Shown here in pieces: positions 8,886 through 17,690 of a stretch of 64,000 bases of DNA; the first letter of the stretch is position 1, and the number at the start of each line of letters is the position of its first letter. The notes below the pieces were generated by a model, which made no database searches, was not told the origin of the DNA, and worked only from the letters and a program-made list of their open reading frames with translations. This DNA comes from Arthrobacter sp. ISL-30 (lineage in GTDB: Bacteria; Actinomycetota; Actinomycetes; Actinomycetales; Micrococcaceae). The position numbers and the translations under genes were made by a program. The stretch is taken from NCBI RefSeq assembly GCF_018613855.1, contig NZ_JAGGPK010000014.1, positions 1 through 64,000 on the forward strand. The letters run 5' to 3'.

Positions 8886-8917
8886 AGCGCTACGGGGCTG
8901 GGGCTAGTCTTTTAATC

Positions 8918-9637
8918 ATGATCAACGTCCTCGTCGCCGACGACGAGCTGCCCGCTGTGGAGGAACTTGCCTTCCTCCTCGGCAGGGATGAGCGCATCGG
9001 TGCCATCTATCGCGCTTCATCGGGTGCAGAAGCCTTGCACGCCCTGGAGTCCCGGGAAGTCGATGCCGTGTTCCTCGACATCCACATGCCGGCCGTTTCG
9101 GGGCTCGACATCGCCCGGGCCATCGCACGCAGCAGCAGCCCACCGGCCGTTGTCTTCGTCACCGCGGACGAGGACTGTGCGCTTGAGGCGTTCGAACTTG
9201 CCGCCGTCGACTATTTGCTCAAGCCGGTGAGGGCGGAGCGTCTCGCCCGTTCGGTCGGGCGGATCAGCGAGCTGATGAAGGACGGTGACTCAAGTCCGGA
9301 AATGATCACCGTCGACCAGGGCGGCACCACCCGCATGATCCGGCGCGACGACGTTAGCTATGTCCAGGCCCAGGGCGATTACGCCCGGCTGCACACGGCC
9401 GAAGCGAGCTACCTGATCCGGGTACCGCTCAGTGACCTTGAACAGCAATGGGCGGAGGCCGGGTTCCTCCGGATCCACCGTTCCTACCTGATCGCCCTGA
9501 ATCACGTCAGCCGCCTGAAACTCGCGGCCGCCGGCCCCAGTGTGACAGTGGCCGGAGCCGAACTGCCCATAAGCCGCCGCCACCTTCCCTCCGTCCGGGA
9601 AAAGCTTGAGGCCACAAGGATCCGGCCGCAGGCATGA
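8918..9637 (+). CDS. LytTR family DNA-binding response regulator
   Basis: A 239-residue regulator: receiver domain (DD at 8-9, phospho-acceptor D54 in FLDIHMP, lysine in LLKPV) and C-terminal LytTR DNA-binding domain (VSYVQAQGDYARLHT, FLRIHRSYLIAL). Partner of the LytS kinase. It overlaps the next gene by 4 bp, so the regulator and the second symporter are probably in one transcript. Confidence 0.93.
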   Translation: MINVLVADDELPAVEELAFLLGRDERIGAIYRASSGAEALHALESREVDAVFLDIHMPAVSGLDIARAIARSSSPPAVVFVTADEDCALEAFELAAVDYLLKPVRAERLARSVGRISELMKDGDSSPEMITVDQGGTTRMIRRDDVSYVQAQGDYARLHTAEASYLIRVPLSDLEQQWAEAGFLRIHRSYLIALNHVSRLKLAAAGPSVTVAGAELPISRRHLPSVREKLEATRIRPQA

Positions 9638-9996
9638 CGCGCGTCCGTGTCACCGGGCCGCGCTCCACAGCGGCATCAGCCTCCGGCAGGCTTGCCCGAC
9701 CCCTTGAAATCGGGGAGGACTCCGACGTCGGACGGGTCTTTGTCCGTTCGCTCATCCGTTCCCAGCTGCGACTGGCAGTTGTGATTGCCTCGGGCTTCCT
9801 GCTCATCCTCGTGTCCTTTGCCCTGCTGCTGGCGCTTGTCCCCGGACTAGCCGACTCGAGGCTCTTCGGCATCCCGTTTGACTGGGTGCTCCTGGGTGTC
9901 GGGATCTATCCGGTCATCGGCCTGAGCGCGTGGCTCTACAACCGGGCCGCCGCCCGCAACGAGGCACGCTACCGGGACCTTGTGGAGGACAAGTGA
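9634..9996 (+). CDS. Small two-segment membrane protein preceding an SSS symporter
   Basis: A 120-residue product with two hydrophobic segments (about 46-70 and 80-103) and a basic tail with an NEARYRDLVEDK ending. In position and topology it mirrors the DUF485 protein beside actP, although the sequence is distant. It overlaps the response regulator stop by 4 bp (ATGA) and ends 7 bp before the permease, so it is likely a translationally coupled symporter accessory protein (inference). Confidence 0.8.
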   Translation: MTRVRVTGPRSTAASASGRLARPLEIGEDSDVGRVFVRSLIRSQLRLAVVIASGFLLILVSFALLLALVPGLADSRLFGIPFDWVLLGVGIYPVIGLSAWLYNRAAARNEARYRDLVEDK

Positions 9997-10003
9997 GGCG
10001 GGC

Positions 10004-11479
10004 ATGAATCCGGCGGTCGGCTTTGCCGCCTTCATCGCCGTCTCCCTCGCGACGGCGGCCATCGGCTTCTATGGGCTGCGCATCTCGCGAACCACAGGGG
10101 ACTTCTACGTGGCCTCCCGCACCGTCAAGCCCTGGTGGAATGCCTCGGCAATCGGCGGCGAATACCTGTCAGCGGCGAGCTTCCTCGGAGTGGCCGGCCT
10201 GATCCTCCTCTCCGGAACTGACGCACTCTGGTTTCCCGTGGGCTACACAGCGGGGTACCTCATGCTGCTGCTGTTTGTCGCCGCTCCCCTGCGCCGCTCG
10301 GGCGCCTATACGATTCCGGACTTCACGGAGGCCCGGCTGGATTCGAAAGCGGTTCGTCGTGTCACCAGCTTTGTTGTGGTTGCCGTGGGCTGGCTCTACA
10401 TCGTTCCCCAGCTCCATGGGGCGGCATTGACTATCCGCATCACCACGGGACTTCCCTCCTGGCTGGGTTCCGTCGCCGTCGTAGTGGTGGTGTGCCTGAC
10501 CGTGGTGGCCGGCGGCATGCGTTCCATCACGTTCGTCCAGGCCTTCCAGTACTGGCTTAAGCTCACAGCCCTGGCCGTTCCCGTGGTGTTCGTGCTGCTG
10601 GCCCTCGCCGGAAATGGGGTTCCCGCGGTGTCCCAACCCGGGACCAATCCGACGTCCCTTCCCGCCGCCGGGGCCTACCAGAACATCTCGCTGATGGTCG
10701 CTCTGCTCTTCGGAACCCTGGGGCTCCCCCATGTCCTGGTCCGCTTCTACACCAACCCTGACGGGCGCTCCGCCCGCCGCACTACCTTGATCGTGCTGGG
10801 CCTGTTGTCCGTCTTCTACCTCTTTCCCACAGCGTCCGGTCTGGTGGGCCGCGTGTTCGCTCCCGAACTCGCCCGCAATGGCCAGGCCGATGCCCTGGTG
10901 CTGCTCCTGCCCGGCAGGCTGGTCGGCGGAACCGCGGGTGAACTCTTGTCTGCGCTCGTGGTTGCCGGGGCTTTCGCTGCTTTCCTATCGACGACGTCAG
11001 GCCTGGTCGTCTCCCTCGCGGGGGTTATCAGCCAGGACCTCCTGGGCAGCAGCGTGCGCGGCTTCCGGCTGGCTGCGCTCCTTGCCGCCGTCGTCCCCCT
11101 CGGCTTCGCCTTCCTGACCGACTCGTTTGCCCTGGCGGGAAGCGTCGGCCTGGTGTTTGCCTTCACTGCGTCGACGATCTGCCCGGTCCTGCTGCTGGGG
11201 ATATGGTGGCGGGGCCTGACCGACGCCGGCGCCATCACCGGCATGGTCACCGGCGCCTTGTTATGCGGTGGTGCGATGGTGACGGGGACGGTGCTCGGTG
11301 CAGCCAGCGCGCCGGGATGGCTCGCGCAGCCGGCAGCGTGGACAGTGCCGACGGCCTTTGCCGTGATGGTGCTGGTATCGCTGGCCACGAAGAACCGGGT
11401 TTCCCCCTCCGCGGGCCGGATCATGTCACGCCTGCACATTCCGGAACGGCCTGTGGCTACTGAGCGCTCCCCCCGCTAG
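10004..11479 (+). CDS. Second sodium:solute symporter (acetate/monocarboxylate type)
   Basis: A 491-residue SSS-family permease paralogous to the ActP gene at 5.4-7.1 kb: it shares GEYLSAASFLGVAG, the DFYVASRTVKPWW stretch and LPHVLVRFYTNPDG. Start chosen at the ATG that gives MNPAVGFAAF. Last gene of the lytS-lytTR-small membrane protein-SSS operon, so its expression is probably under the adjacent two-component system. Substrate is inferred as a short monocarboxylate. Confidence 0.9.
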   Translation: MNPAVGFAAFIAVSLATAAIGFYGLRISRTTGDFYVASRTVKPWWNASAIGGEYLSAASFLGVAGLILLSGTDALWFPVGYTAGYLMLLLFVAAPLRRSGAYTIPDFTEARLDSKAVRRVTSFVVVAVGWLYIVPQLHGAALTIRITTGLPSWLGSVAVVVVVCLTVVAGGMRSITFVQAFQYWLKLTALAVPVVFVLLALAGNGVPAVSQPGTNPTSLPAAGAYQNISLMVALLFGTLGLPHVLVRFYTNPDGRSARRTTLIVLGLLSVFYLFPTASGLVGRVFAPELARNGQADALVLLLPGRLVGGTAGELLSALVVAGAFAAFLSTTSGLVVSLAGVISQDLLGSSVRGFRLAALLAAVVPLGFAFLTDSFALAGSVGLVFAFTASTICPVLLLGIWWRGLTDAGAITGMVTGALLCGGAMVTGTVLGAASAPGWLAQPAAWTVPTAFAVMVLVSLATKNRVSPSAGRIMSRLHIPERPVATERSPR

Positions 11480-11481
11480 AT

Positions 11482-11546
11482 GCAACGCGGGGTCAGATAC
11501 GGCCCATCCTGGATGCCCTGATGGGCCGTATCCGACCCCGAGTTGC
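11482..11546. terminator. Long bidirectional hairpin between convergent genes
   Basis: Arms of 27 bp (11482-11508 and 11520-11546) match at 25 positions around an 11-nt loop. Located between the + strand symporter and the - strand DivIVA gene. Confidence 0.85.
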
Positions 11547-11551
11547 TTGTT

Positions 11552-12136
11552 TCAGTCGATGGCCGCCATCAGTTCGACCACCCGGTCCAGGAAGGCATCC
11601 ACCTGGGTTTCCTCGTAGCCGTCCTGGCCCTTTGCCTGGCGGAAGACCGCTCGACGAACGCTGTCGACACTTAGCGGCTGGTCTTCTTCCAGGTAACCGA
11701 TGAGTTCGTGGCAGAGGCCGTCGACGTCGTCAATGTTGTAAGCCCGCGCCTTCTTCCCTGCAGGGCGGCGGAACCGCTCGCCGTCGGGCCGGTGGAGGCG
11801 TCCGCGAAGGATGCTGGACAGCCTGCCGATCTGCCGGAGCCAGGCCTCCTCGCCTTGGGCTTCGATCAGCTCATCGCGCTCGCGCCGGGCAAAAGCATCT
11901 TCCAGCCGGTCCAACGCTGCGTCAACGTCCGAGGCGTCATAGCCACCCTTGACGGGGTCAAAGGACACAGCCCGGACATCGATGCTGCCGATCTTGTGCG
12001 GCTCCGTGGAGGGTGCCTCAAAGGAGACCCGGGCACGCTTGAGGAACTGGTCCACCTGCTTGGCGTTGTAGCCGTATTTGCCGCGCTCGACGCGCTGAAA
12101 TGACGCGGGAATTTGGCGTCGGATGTCCACTTCCAC
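11552..12136 (-). CDS. DivIVA domain-containing protein
   Basis: A 194-residue protein with repeated short DivIVA-like motifs: FQRVERGKYGYNAKQVDQFL near the N-terminus, FDPVKGGYDASDVDAALDRL near 58-78, and a third FRQAKGQDGYEETQVDAFLDRV near the C-terminus. Such motifs occur in actinobacterial proteins linked to polar growth and division; the exact role of this small form is unknown. GTG start, with AGGATAGG just upstream; the next in-frame GTG is an alternative. Confidence 0.85.
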   Translation of the reverse strand: MEVDIRRQIPASFQRVERGKYGYNAKQVDQFLKRARVSFEAPSTEPHKIGSIDVRAVSFDPVKGGYDASDVDAALDRLEDAFARRERDELIEAQGEEAWLRQIGRLSSILRGRLHRPDGERFRRPAGKKARAYNIDDVDGLCHELIGYLEEDQPLSVDSVRRAVFRQAKGQDGYEETQVDAFLDRVVELMAAID

Positions 12137-12266
12137 TACCTATCCTTCAAATCCTTCAATGCTTGCGCTCCTGCTGCTCCGGAACATTCTATGGCTCCGC
12201 CCGTGTCCGCAGGCGTCCGCATCGCCGGAACGGAACGCCGGAACGGAAGAAGTCGGAACGGAAATC

Positions 12267-13205
12267 TCAGGCACCGGCCAGCAGCGCAAACAGGACGAAG
12301 GCCACCGGTGAGGCGAAAACGATGGAGTCGAGCCTGTCCATCACACCGCCATGTCCGGGAAGGACGCTGCTCATGTCCTTAACGCCGAGTTCGCGCTTGA
12401 TCATGGATTCGGCGAGGTCCCCTGCCGTGGCTGCCGCCACCATGCCGACGGCCAGCACTACGCCCGCCCACCAGGGCTTATCAAGGAAGAGGATGCAGGC
12501 AAGGATGCCAATGAGCATGGCTCCGCCGACTGATCCGGCGAACCCTTCCCAGGACTTCTTGGGGCTGATCTTGGGCGCCATGGGATGCTTGCCGAAGATC
12601 GAACCCACAAGATAACCGAAGGTGTCGTTGGAAACTACCAGCAGCAGCATGGTGGCGATCTGCCATGCCCCTTCCGGCGCGACACCCCCGGGCCAGAGGC
12701 CTATCGGCGTTTGTCCTGCCGTAGCGTGCAAGGGAAGAATGGCAAAGCTGATCAGGAACGGCACCCAGGCCAACGTGAAGACACCCGCAAAAATACTGCG
12801 TGGCGCACCCGCGGCGCTTTCGATCGACCGCCACAGCATTACTGCAGCCGAGCTCAGCAGCATCGTAAACAGCAGGCTCTCGACGCCGCCGAAGTAGGCG
12901 GCCAACGGCAAGGCAATGGTGCCCGTCATCACGGGAATGATGGGCAGGGTAGTGCCTCGCGCTTCAAGCGCGCGGAAGATTTCCCAGACCCCCATGACGA
13001 CAAAGCCCGTGGTCACCAGGACGAACCCAAGGGGCAGGAACATTAGCCCGCCAAGCACTGCGAACAGCATTGCAAGGCCGACGCCGATGGCCGCCGGAAG
13101 ATTCCGGCCGGCCTTGGGCGTCGGGTTGCTTCCCCTGACCTTGTACCTGAACCGCGCCCGCTGCCGCGGCGAAGGTTGGCCGGGCGCCGCCTCTGCCTGG
13201 TCCAT
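12267..13205 (-). CDS. cdsA: Phosphatidate cytidylyltransferase
   Basis: Makes CDP-diacylglycerol from phosphatidate and CTP at the membrane, the branch point of phospholipid synthesis. The 312-residue product has about eight membrane segments and the C-terminal signature region (SMIKRELGVKDMSSVLPGHGG followed by MDRLDS). The charged N-terminal extension of about 35 residues is typical of actinobacteria. The start overlaps the frr stop by one base (TGATG). Part of the conserved rpsB-tsf-pyrH-frr-cdsA order. Confidence 0.95.
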   Translation of the reverse strand: MDQAEAAPGQPSPRQRARFRYKVRGSNPTPKAGRNLPAAIGVGLAMLFAVLGGLMFLPLGFVLVTTGFVVMGVWEIFRALEARGTTLPIIPVMTGTIALPLAAYFGGVESLLFTMLLSSAAVMLWRSIESAAGAPRSIFAGVFTLAWVPFLISFAILPLHATAGQTPIGLWPGGVAPEGAWQIATMLLLVVSNDTFGYLVGSIFGKHPMAPKISPKKSWEGFAGSVGGAMLIGILACILFLDKPWWAGVVLAVGMVAAATAGDLAESMIKRELGVKDMSSVLPGHGGVMDRLDSIVFASPVAFVLFALLAGA

Positions 13206-13762
13206 CAGACCTCGAGCAGCTCGGCTTCCTTGCGCTTGAGGAGCTCGTCGATGCTCTCGACATGCTGCTTGGTGAGGGCATCCAGTTCCTTCTCAGCCCG
13301 GGCGCCCTCATCTTCGCCGGCTTCCCCGTCCTTGACGAATTTGTCCAGGGCGTCCTTGGCCTTACGGCGGATGCTGCGGATGGAAACCTTGGCGTCCTCA
13401 CCCTTGCCCTTGACGATCTTGACATACTCCTTGCGGCGTTCCTGGGTAAGTTCAGGAATGGTCACGCGGATGACGTTGCCGTCGTTGGACGGGTTGGCGC
13501 CGACCTCGGAGTCACTCAGTGCCTTCTCGATGTCGCGAAGGGCGGTCTTGTCATAGGGAGTGATCAGGATGGTGCGGGCATCCGGCACTGCGAAGGAGGC
13601 CAGCTGCTGCAGCGGCGTCGGCGTGCCGTAGTACTCCACGATCACCTTGCTGTAGAGCCCGGGGTTCGCCCGGCCCGTACGGATTGAGGCGAAGTCCTCC
13701 TTGGCTACCTCGACGGCCTTGTCCATCTTCTCCCCGGCTTCGAGCAAGGTCTCTTCGATCAC
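13205..13762 (-). CDS. frr: Ribosome recycling factor
   Basis: The 185-residue protein splits post-termination ribosomes together with EF-G. Full family length, with the conserved [27 protein letters not shown] region (about 28-50), the PYD stretch and the helical C-terminal part ending in [22 protein letters not shown] start preceded by GAGGAG. Tightly coupled to cdsA. Confidence 0.97.
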   Translation of the reverse strand: MIEETLLEAGEKMDKAVEVAKEDFASIRTGRANPGLYSKVIVEYYGTPTPLQQLASFAVPDARTILITPYDKTALRDIEKALSDSEVGANPSNDGNVIRVTIPELTQERRKEYVKIVKGKGEDAKVSIRSIRRKAKDALDKFVKDGEAGEDEGARAEKELDALTKQHVESIDELLKRKEAELLEV

Positions 13763-13862
13763 GGTTTCTCCTCAGAATCAGTCGCCTCCGGCAGCCCGGG
13801 GCGTTGCACAGTAAAAATCCGCCGCTGGGGCGGAATAGGTCCTCAAATCATCCTAGCCGCTG

Positions 13863-14600
13863 CTAGGGGGTGACCAGCGTGCCCAGCCGTTCGCCGAGGA
13901 TCGCGCGCGTGACGTTACCTTCGCCTTCCATGCCAAACACCACCATGGAGAGATCGTTGTCCTTGCACATAGTCATGGCGGTCTGGTCCATGACGCGGAT
14001 GTCACGCCGCAGTGCCTCGTCATAGCTGAGCACTTCAAGCTTTTCGGCAGCCGGATCCTTCTTGGGGTCCGCAGTGTAGACGCCGTCCACTCCACTCTTG
14101 GCCATCAGCACAACATCTGCATGGACTTCCAGCGCCCGCTGGGCTGCCACCGTATCCGTTGAGAAGTACGGGAGTCCTGCGCCGGCGCCGAAGATGACTA
14201 CGCGGTCTTTTTCCATGTGGCGGATGGCCCTGCGCGGGATGTAGGCCTCAGCCACCTGGCCCATGGTGATGGCGCTCTGGACGCGGGTTTCCACCCCTGC
14301 CTGTTCCAGGAAGTCCTGCAAGGCGAGGCAGTTCATGACCGTGCCGAGCATGCCCATGTAATCGGCGCGAGAGCGGTCCATGCCGCTCTGCGATAGTTCG
14401 GCACCACGGAAAAAGTTGCCGCCGCCGACCACGATTGCTATCTCGACCTGAGGCACGGCCGCAGCGATCTGCTTGGCGATCGCCCGGACGGTTTCCGGGT
14501 CCACGCCCAGCTTGCCCCCGCCGATAACCTCGCCGGACAGCTTTAGGAGGACACGACGCCTGCTCTTCTCGGGTTGGATTGAAGTATTGACGGTTTCCAT
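13863..14600 (-). CDS. pyrH: UMP kinase
   Basis: Phosphorylates UMP to UDP with ATP. The 245-residue protein belongs to the amino-acid-kinase fold: LLKLSGEV near the N-terminus, [10 protein letters not shown] (about 58-67), the [14 protein letters not shown] region and [11 protein letters not shown]. It lies 100 bp upstream of frr in the same direction and is likely co-transcribed. Confidence 0.97.
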   Translation of the reverse strand: METVNTSIQPEKSRRRVLLKLSGEVIGGGKLGVDPETVRAIAKQIAAAVPQVEIAIVVGGGNFFRGAELSQSGMDRSRADYMGMLGTVMNCLALQDFLEQAGVETRVQSAITMGQVAEAYIPRRAIRHMEKDRVVIFGAGAGLPYFSTDTVAAQRALEVHADVVLMAKSGVDGVYTADPKKDPAAEKLEVLSYDEALRRDIRVMDQTAMTMCKDNDLSMVVFGMEGEGNVTRAILGERLGTLVTP

Positions 14601-14695
14601 GGTGCCTTCCCGTTTGTGGACTCTGAGCTAGATTATCGTGCCGAGGGCACGGCCGGACATTGCTTCCGGCAGGATGCGTGCGGATCGCCGCATGC

Positions 14696-14729
14696 AAAAG
14701 GGGTGGTCACCGTAGTGACCACCCCCTTT
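14696..14729 (-). terminator. Terminator-like hairpin after tsf
   Basis: Fifteen-base arms (14696-14710 and 14715-14729) with one mismatch and a 4-nt loop lie just past the tsf stop codon; on the minus strand the 3' arm ends in CCCCTTTT. It would separate tsf from pyrH. Confidence 0.75.
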
Positions 14730-14738
14730 CACGCTTTA

Positions 14739-15575
14739 CTAGTTTCCGACCCGGAAACGAGCTACTGCAGTTGCCTTGACACCGGCCTCTTCGAGAACCT
14801 GTGCCACGGTCTTCTTGGAATCCTTCGCGAAAGCCTGGTCGAGCAGGACCTCACCCTTGTAGAAGCCCGTCACGCGGCCTTCGACGATCTTGGGGAGGGC
14901 AGCCTCGGGCTTGCCTTCTGCCTTGGCGGTTTCCTCGGCGATACGGCGCTCGGACTCAACGAGTTCGGCAGGGACGTCCTCGCGGGTCAGGTAGTTCGGG
15001 GCCATTGCTGCAACATGGACTGCGACGTCGTGGGCAGCCGTAGTGGCAGCCTCGCCTTCACCGTCTACCGCGAACAGGACGCCGACCTGGGCCGGGAGGT
15101 CCTTGGAGGTCTTGTGCAGGTAAGCGTCAACGGTGGTGCCCTCGATGCGCGCGATGCGGCGGACAACAACCTTCTCGCCGAGCACCGCGCCCTCTTCGAT
15201 GACGACGTCGGACAGCGGCTTGCCGTCGACCTCGGTGGCAAGAAGTGTCTCGAGGTCGGCAGCGCCGGACTCAACAGCCACGGCGAGGACCTTGTCAGCC
15301 AGCTGGATGAACTTGTCAGCCTTGGCGACGAAGTCGGTCTCGCAGTTGACCTCGATCATTACGCCGACGCCGTCCTGGACCTTGGCGGTAACCAGGCCCT
15401 CAGCGGTGGAACGGCCTTCGCGCTTGGTCGCGCCCTTCAGGCCCTTGATACGGATGATCTCGATAGCCTTCTCGGCGTCGCCGTTGGCCTCGTCAAGAGC
15501 CTTCTTAACGTCCATCATGCCGGCGCCGGTGCGCTCGCGCAGGGCCTTGATGTCAGCAGCAGTGTAGTTCGCCAT
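14739..15575 (-). CDS. tsf: Translation elongation factor Ts
   Basis: Nucleotide exchange factor for EF-Tu. The 278-residue product carries the N-terminal LRERTGAGMMDVKKAL motif (about 13-28), the IEVNCETDFVAK motif and C-terminal LLDQAFAKD. Downstream of rpsB as in most bacteria, with a hairpin between them. Confidence 0.97.
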   Translation of the reverse strand: MANYTAADIKALRERTGAGMMDVKKALDEANGDAEKAIEIIRIKGLKGATKREGRSTAEGLVTAKVQDGVGVMIEVNCETDFVAKADKFIQLADKVLAVAVESGAADLETLLATEVDGKPLSDVVIEEGAVLGEKVVVRRIARIEGTTVDAYLHKTSKDLPAQVGVLFAVDGEGEAATTAAHDVAVHVAAMAPNYLTREDVPAELVESERRIAEETAKAEGKPEAALPKIVEGRVTGFYKGEVLLDQAFAKDSKKTVAQVLEEAGVKATAVARFRVGN

Positions 15576-15612
15576 GTGAACCCCTCTGTCTAGGAATATT
15601 TGTGTTTACGTG

Positions 15613-15656
15613 CTGACAGGACGGCAACCCACTCATGTGGGCGGCCATCCTGTCAG
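15613..15656 (-). terminator. Hairpin between rpsB and tsf, possible attenuator
   Basis: Imperfect inverted repeat of about 20 bp per arm with a TCAT loop (left arm CTGACAGGACGG..., right arm ...CCATCCTGTCAG) sits in the 123-bp rpsB-tsf gap. Because tsf has to be expressed, it is more likely a partial terminator than a full stop; a comparable element is known between E. coli rpsB and tsf. Confidence 0.65.
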
Positions 15657-15698
15657 TTGCTCCCTATGCCATGGAACAGCATCGGGGAAGGTCCAGAT

Positions 15699-16559
15699 TT
15701 ACTTGGCAGCTTCGGCTTCGCCGGCAGCGGCGTCGGCTTCAGTGGCCTCGGCAGCAGGGGCTTCGGCAGCAGGGGCTTCCGGAGCTTCTGCGGCCTTGTT
15801 GCCTTCGAGGAGTTCGCGCTCCCACTCAGCAAGCGGCTCTTCAGTGGTCTCGGTACCGGTTGCGCGCTGGTTGCGGGCGATGAGGCCCTCGGCGACGGCG
15901 TCGGCAACAACACGGGTGAGCAGGTTGACGGAGCGAATAGCGTCATCGTTGCCCGGGATCGGGAAGTCGACCTCGTCGGGATCGCAGTTGGTGTCCAGGA
16001 TGGCGACAACCGGGATGTTCAGCTTCTTGGCCTCGTCAACGGCGAGGTGCTCCTTCTTGGTGTCGACAACCCACAGCACGGAAGGTGCCTTGGTGAGGTT
16101 GCGGATACCGCCGAGGTTGGCCTCGAGCTTGGTGAGTTCACGCTTGAGGAGCAGGAGTTCCTTCTTGGTGTAACCGGAGCCGGCGACGTCCTCGAAGTTG
16201 ATCTCTTCGAGTTCCTTCATGCGCTGGATGCGCTTGGCAACGGTGGAGAAGTTGGTCAGCATACCGCCGAGCCAACGCTGGTTCACGTAAGGCTGGCCCA
16301 CGCGGGTTGCCTGCTCGGCAATGGCTTCCTGTGCCTGCTTCTTCGTGCCGACGAACAGGACGGTGCCGCCGTGGGCGACAGTGGCCTTGACGAACTCGTA
16401 GGCGCGGTCGATGTAGGACAGCGACTGCTGGAGGTCGATGATGTAGATGCCGTTGCGCTCCGTGAAGATGAAGCGCTTCATCTTCGGGTTCCAACGACGG
16501 GTCTGGTGTCCAAAGTGGACGCCGCTGTCAAGCAGCTGGCGCATAGTTACGACGGGCAT
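15699..16559 (-). CDS. rpsB: 30S ribosomal protein S2
   Basis: The 286-residue S2 protein begins [19 protein letters not shown] and contains the conserved [18 protein letters not shown] and PGNDDAIRS motifs. An Ala/Glu-rich C-terminal extension of about 40 residues is usual in actinobacteria. Confidence 0.97.
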   Translation of the reverse strand: MPVVTMRQLLDSGVHFGHQTRRWNPKMKRFIFTERNGIYIIDLQQSLSYIDRAYEFVKATVAHGGTVLFVGTKKQAQEAIAEQATRVGQPYVNQRWLGGMLTNFSTVAKRIQRMKELEEINFEDVAGSGYTKKELLLLKRELTKLEANLGGIRNLTKAPSVLWVVDTKKEHLAVDEAKKLNIPVVAILDTNCDPDEVDFPIPGNDDAIRSVNLLTRVVADAVAEGLIARNQRATGTETTEEPLAEWERELLEGNKAAEAPEAPAAEAPAAEATEADAAAGEAEAAK

Positions 16560-16973
16560 GCCGACGCTCCTTCCGGCAGGTCATTCATGAGAGAGCCTTG
16601 ACGGCTGCTCTTACCCTGCCAATAGTTGACGGTTGTTTAGCGTGGCCCAAGACGGGCCATACTCCTGGCATCCCTTGCGCTTCTCCTCCGGCAGGAGATC
16701 CGGCCGGACCGAAAGAGGCACAATCCTCCGCAGCCTGAAGCCAGGTGGCTTTGACGGTTGGAGGTCTGGATACGCGTAGTCAGCTTGGGGCCCCCGCAAA
16801 TCTGAATGAGATGTTGCTTCTAAACCAGCCTGAGGGCACAGCAAACTGCTCCACCAAGTGTACTACAAGCGGCCCAGCCCCCAGACCGCTGGCCAGTCCC
16901 TGGCAGCAGCCGGTTTTCCACATACACACTCCCACGGATTCCCGGGATAAGGGGCGCCCGAGAGGGTTAAGCC
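16560..16973. other. Divergent promoter region of rpsB and the M23 peptidase gene
   Basis: No gene is visible. The region must hold the rpsB promoter and leader and the promoter of the M23 gene. I found no convincing riboswitch or long hairpin. Confidence 0.5.
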
Positions 16974-17540
16974 ATGAGGATTTTCCATGTCATTGCCGCC
17001 GCTGCGCTGGTCATAACTCCGGCCCTTGCCCCGACGCTCCCGACCCTCCCCGCGCGCGCAGCCGCTCCCGCCCCGGCGTTCGGTTCCATCCCTGCGGCCA
17101 ATTTTGCGGCCGATCCACCCTCTGCAGAAGCAGGCTGGACGTGGCCGCTCTCACCCCGGCCGCGGGTCGCCAGATTCTTCGATCCGCCGGCCAAGCCCTG
17201 GCTGAGCGGCCATCGTGGCGTAGACCTTGCCGCCGATTCAAGCAATGCCCGCGTACTGTCTCCGGAAGCGGGCACCGTCAGCTTCGTCGGCATGGTGGTG
17301 GATCGTCCGGTGATCACCGTGGACCACGGGAATGGGTTGAGGAGCAGCTTCGAACCCGTACGCAGCCATCTTGCCTTGGGCTCCCCGGTCAGGAAGGGGG
17401 AAATCCTCGGCCTCCTGGAAGCTGGTCATTGCGATACCAGGCCCTGCCTGCATTGGGGCGTGCGCCGGGGCGAGGAGTACCTGAATCCGCTCGCATTCGT
17501 GACAGACCTGAGGCCTTCGATCCTCCTGCCACTTGGGTAG
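16974..17540 (+). CDS. Secreted M23 family (LytM-type) peptidase
   Basis: A 188-residue exported protein: signal peptide of about 29 residues ending ARAAAPA, then a single LytM/M23 domain. Zinc-ligand motifs are visible as GHRGVDLAA (H-x3-D) and CLHWGVRRG near the C-terminus. It would cut cell-wall peptides or activate other wall hydrolases. There is no cell-wall binding domain, so it is among the smallest M23 proteins. The ATG at 16974 directly opens the signal peptide. Confidence 0.9.
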   Translation: MRIFHVIAAAALVITPALAPTLPTLPARAAAPAPAFGSIPAANFAADPPSAEAGWTWPLSPRPRVARFFDPPAKPWLSGHRGVDLAADSSNARVLSPEAGTVSFVGMVVDRPVITVDHGNGLRSSFEPVRSHLALGSPVRKGEILGLLEAGHCDTRPCLHWGVRRGEEYLNPLAFVTDLRPSILLPLG

Positions 17541-17599
17541 CCGGAAGGGACCGAAGGCCTCTGTCGATTTGGTCGTGCCTGTGTGTGGATTTGGTCCTG

Positions 17600-17690
17600 C
17601 CTGTCTAGGTTTGATCCTGTCAGGCCGGGTTTCCTGTCAGGCCGGGTTTCCTGCCAGGCTGGGTTTCCTGCCAGGCTGGGTTTCCTGTCA
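17600..17690. repeat. 17-bp tandem repeat array
   Basis: Four consecutive 17-bp units (17616-17683; two read CCTGTCAGGCCGGGTTT, two read CCTGCCAGGCTGGGTTT) with partial units on either side. It lies between the convergent M23 and acyl-CoA dehydrogenase genes, and its last partial unit contains the dehydrogenase stop codon. Confidence 0.85.

Noticed and set aside
17600..17690. CRISPR-like array
   Set aside because: Units are directly adjacent with no spacers; a simple tandem repeat. No cas genes or spaced repeats were found anywhere in the window.
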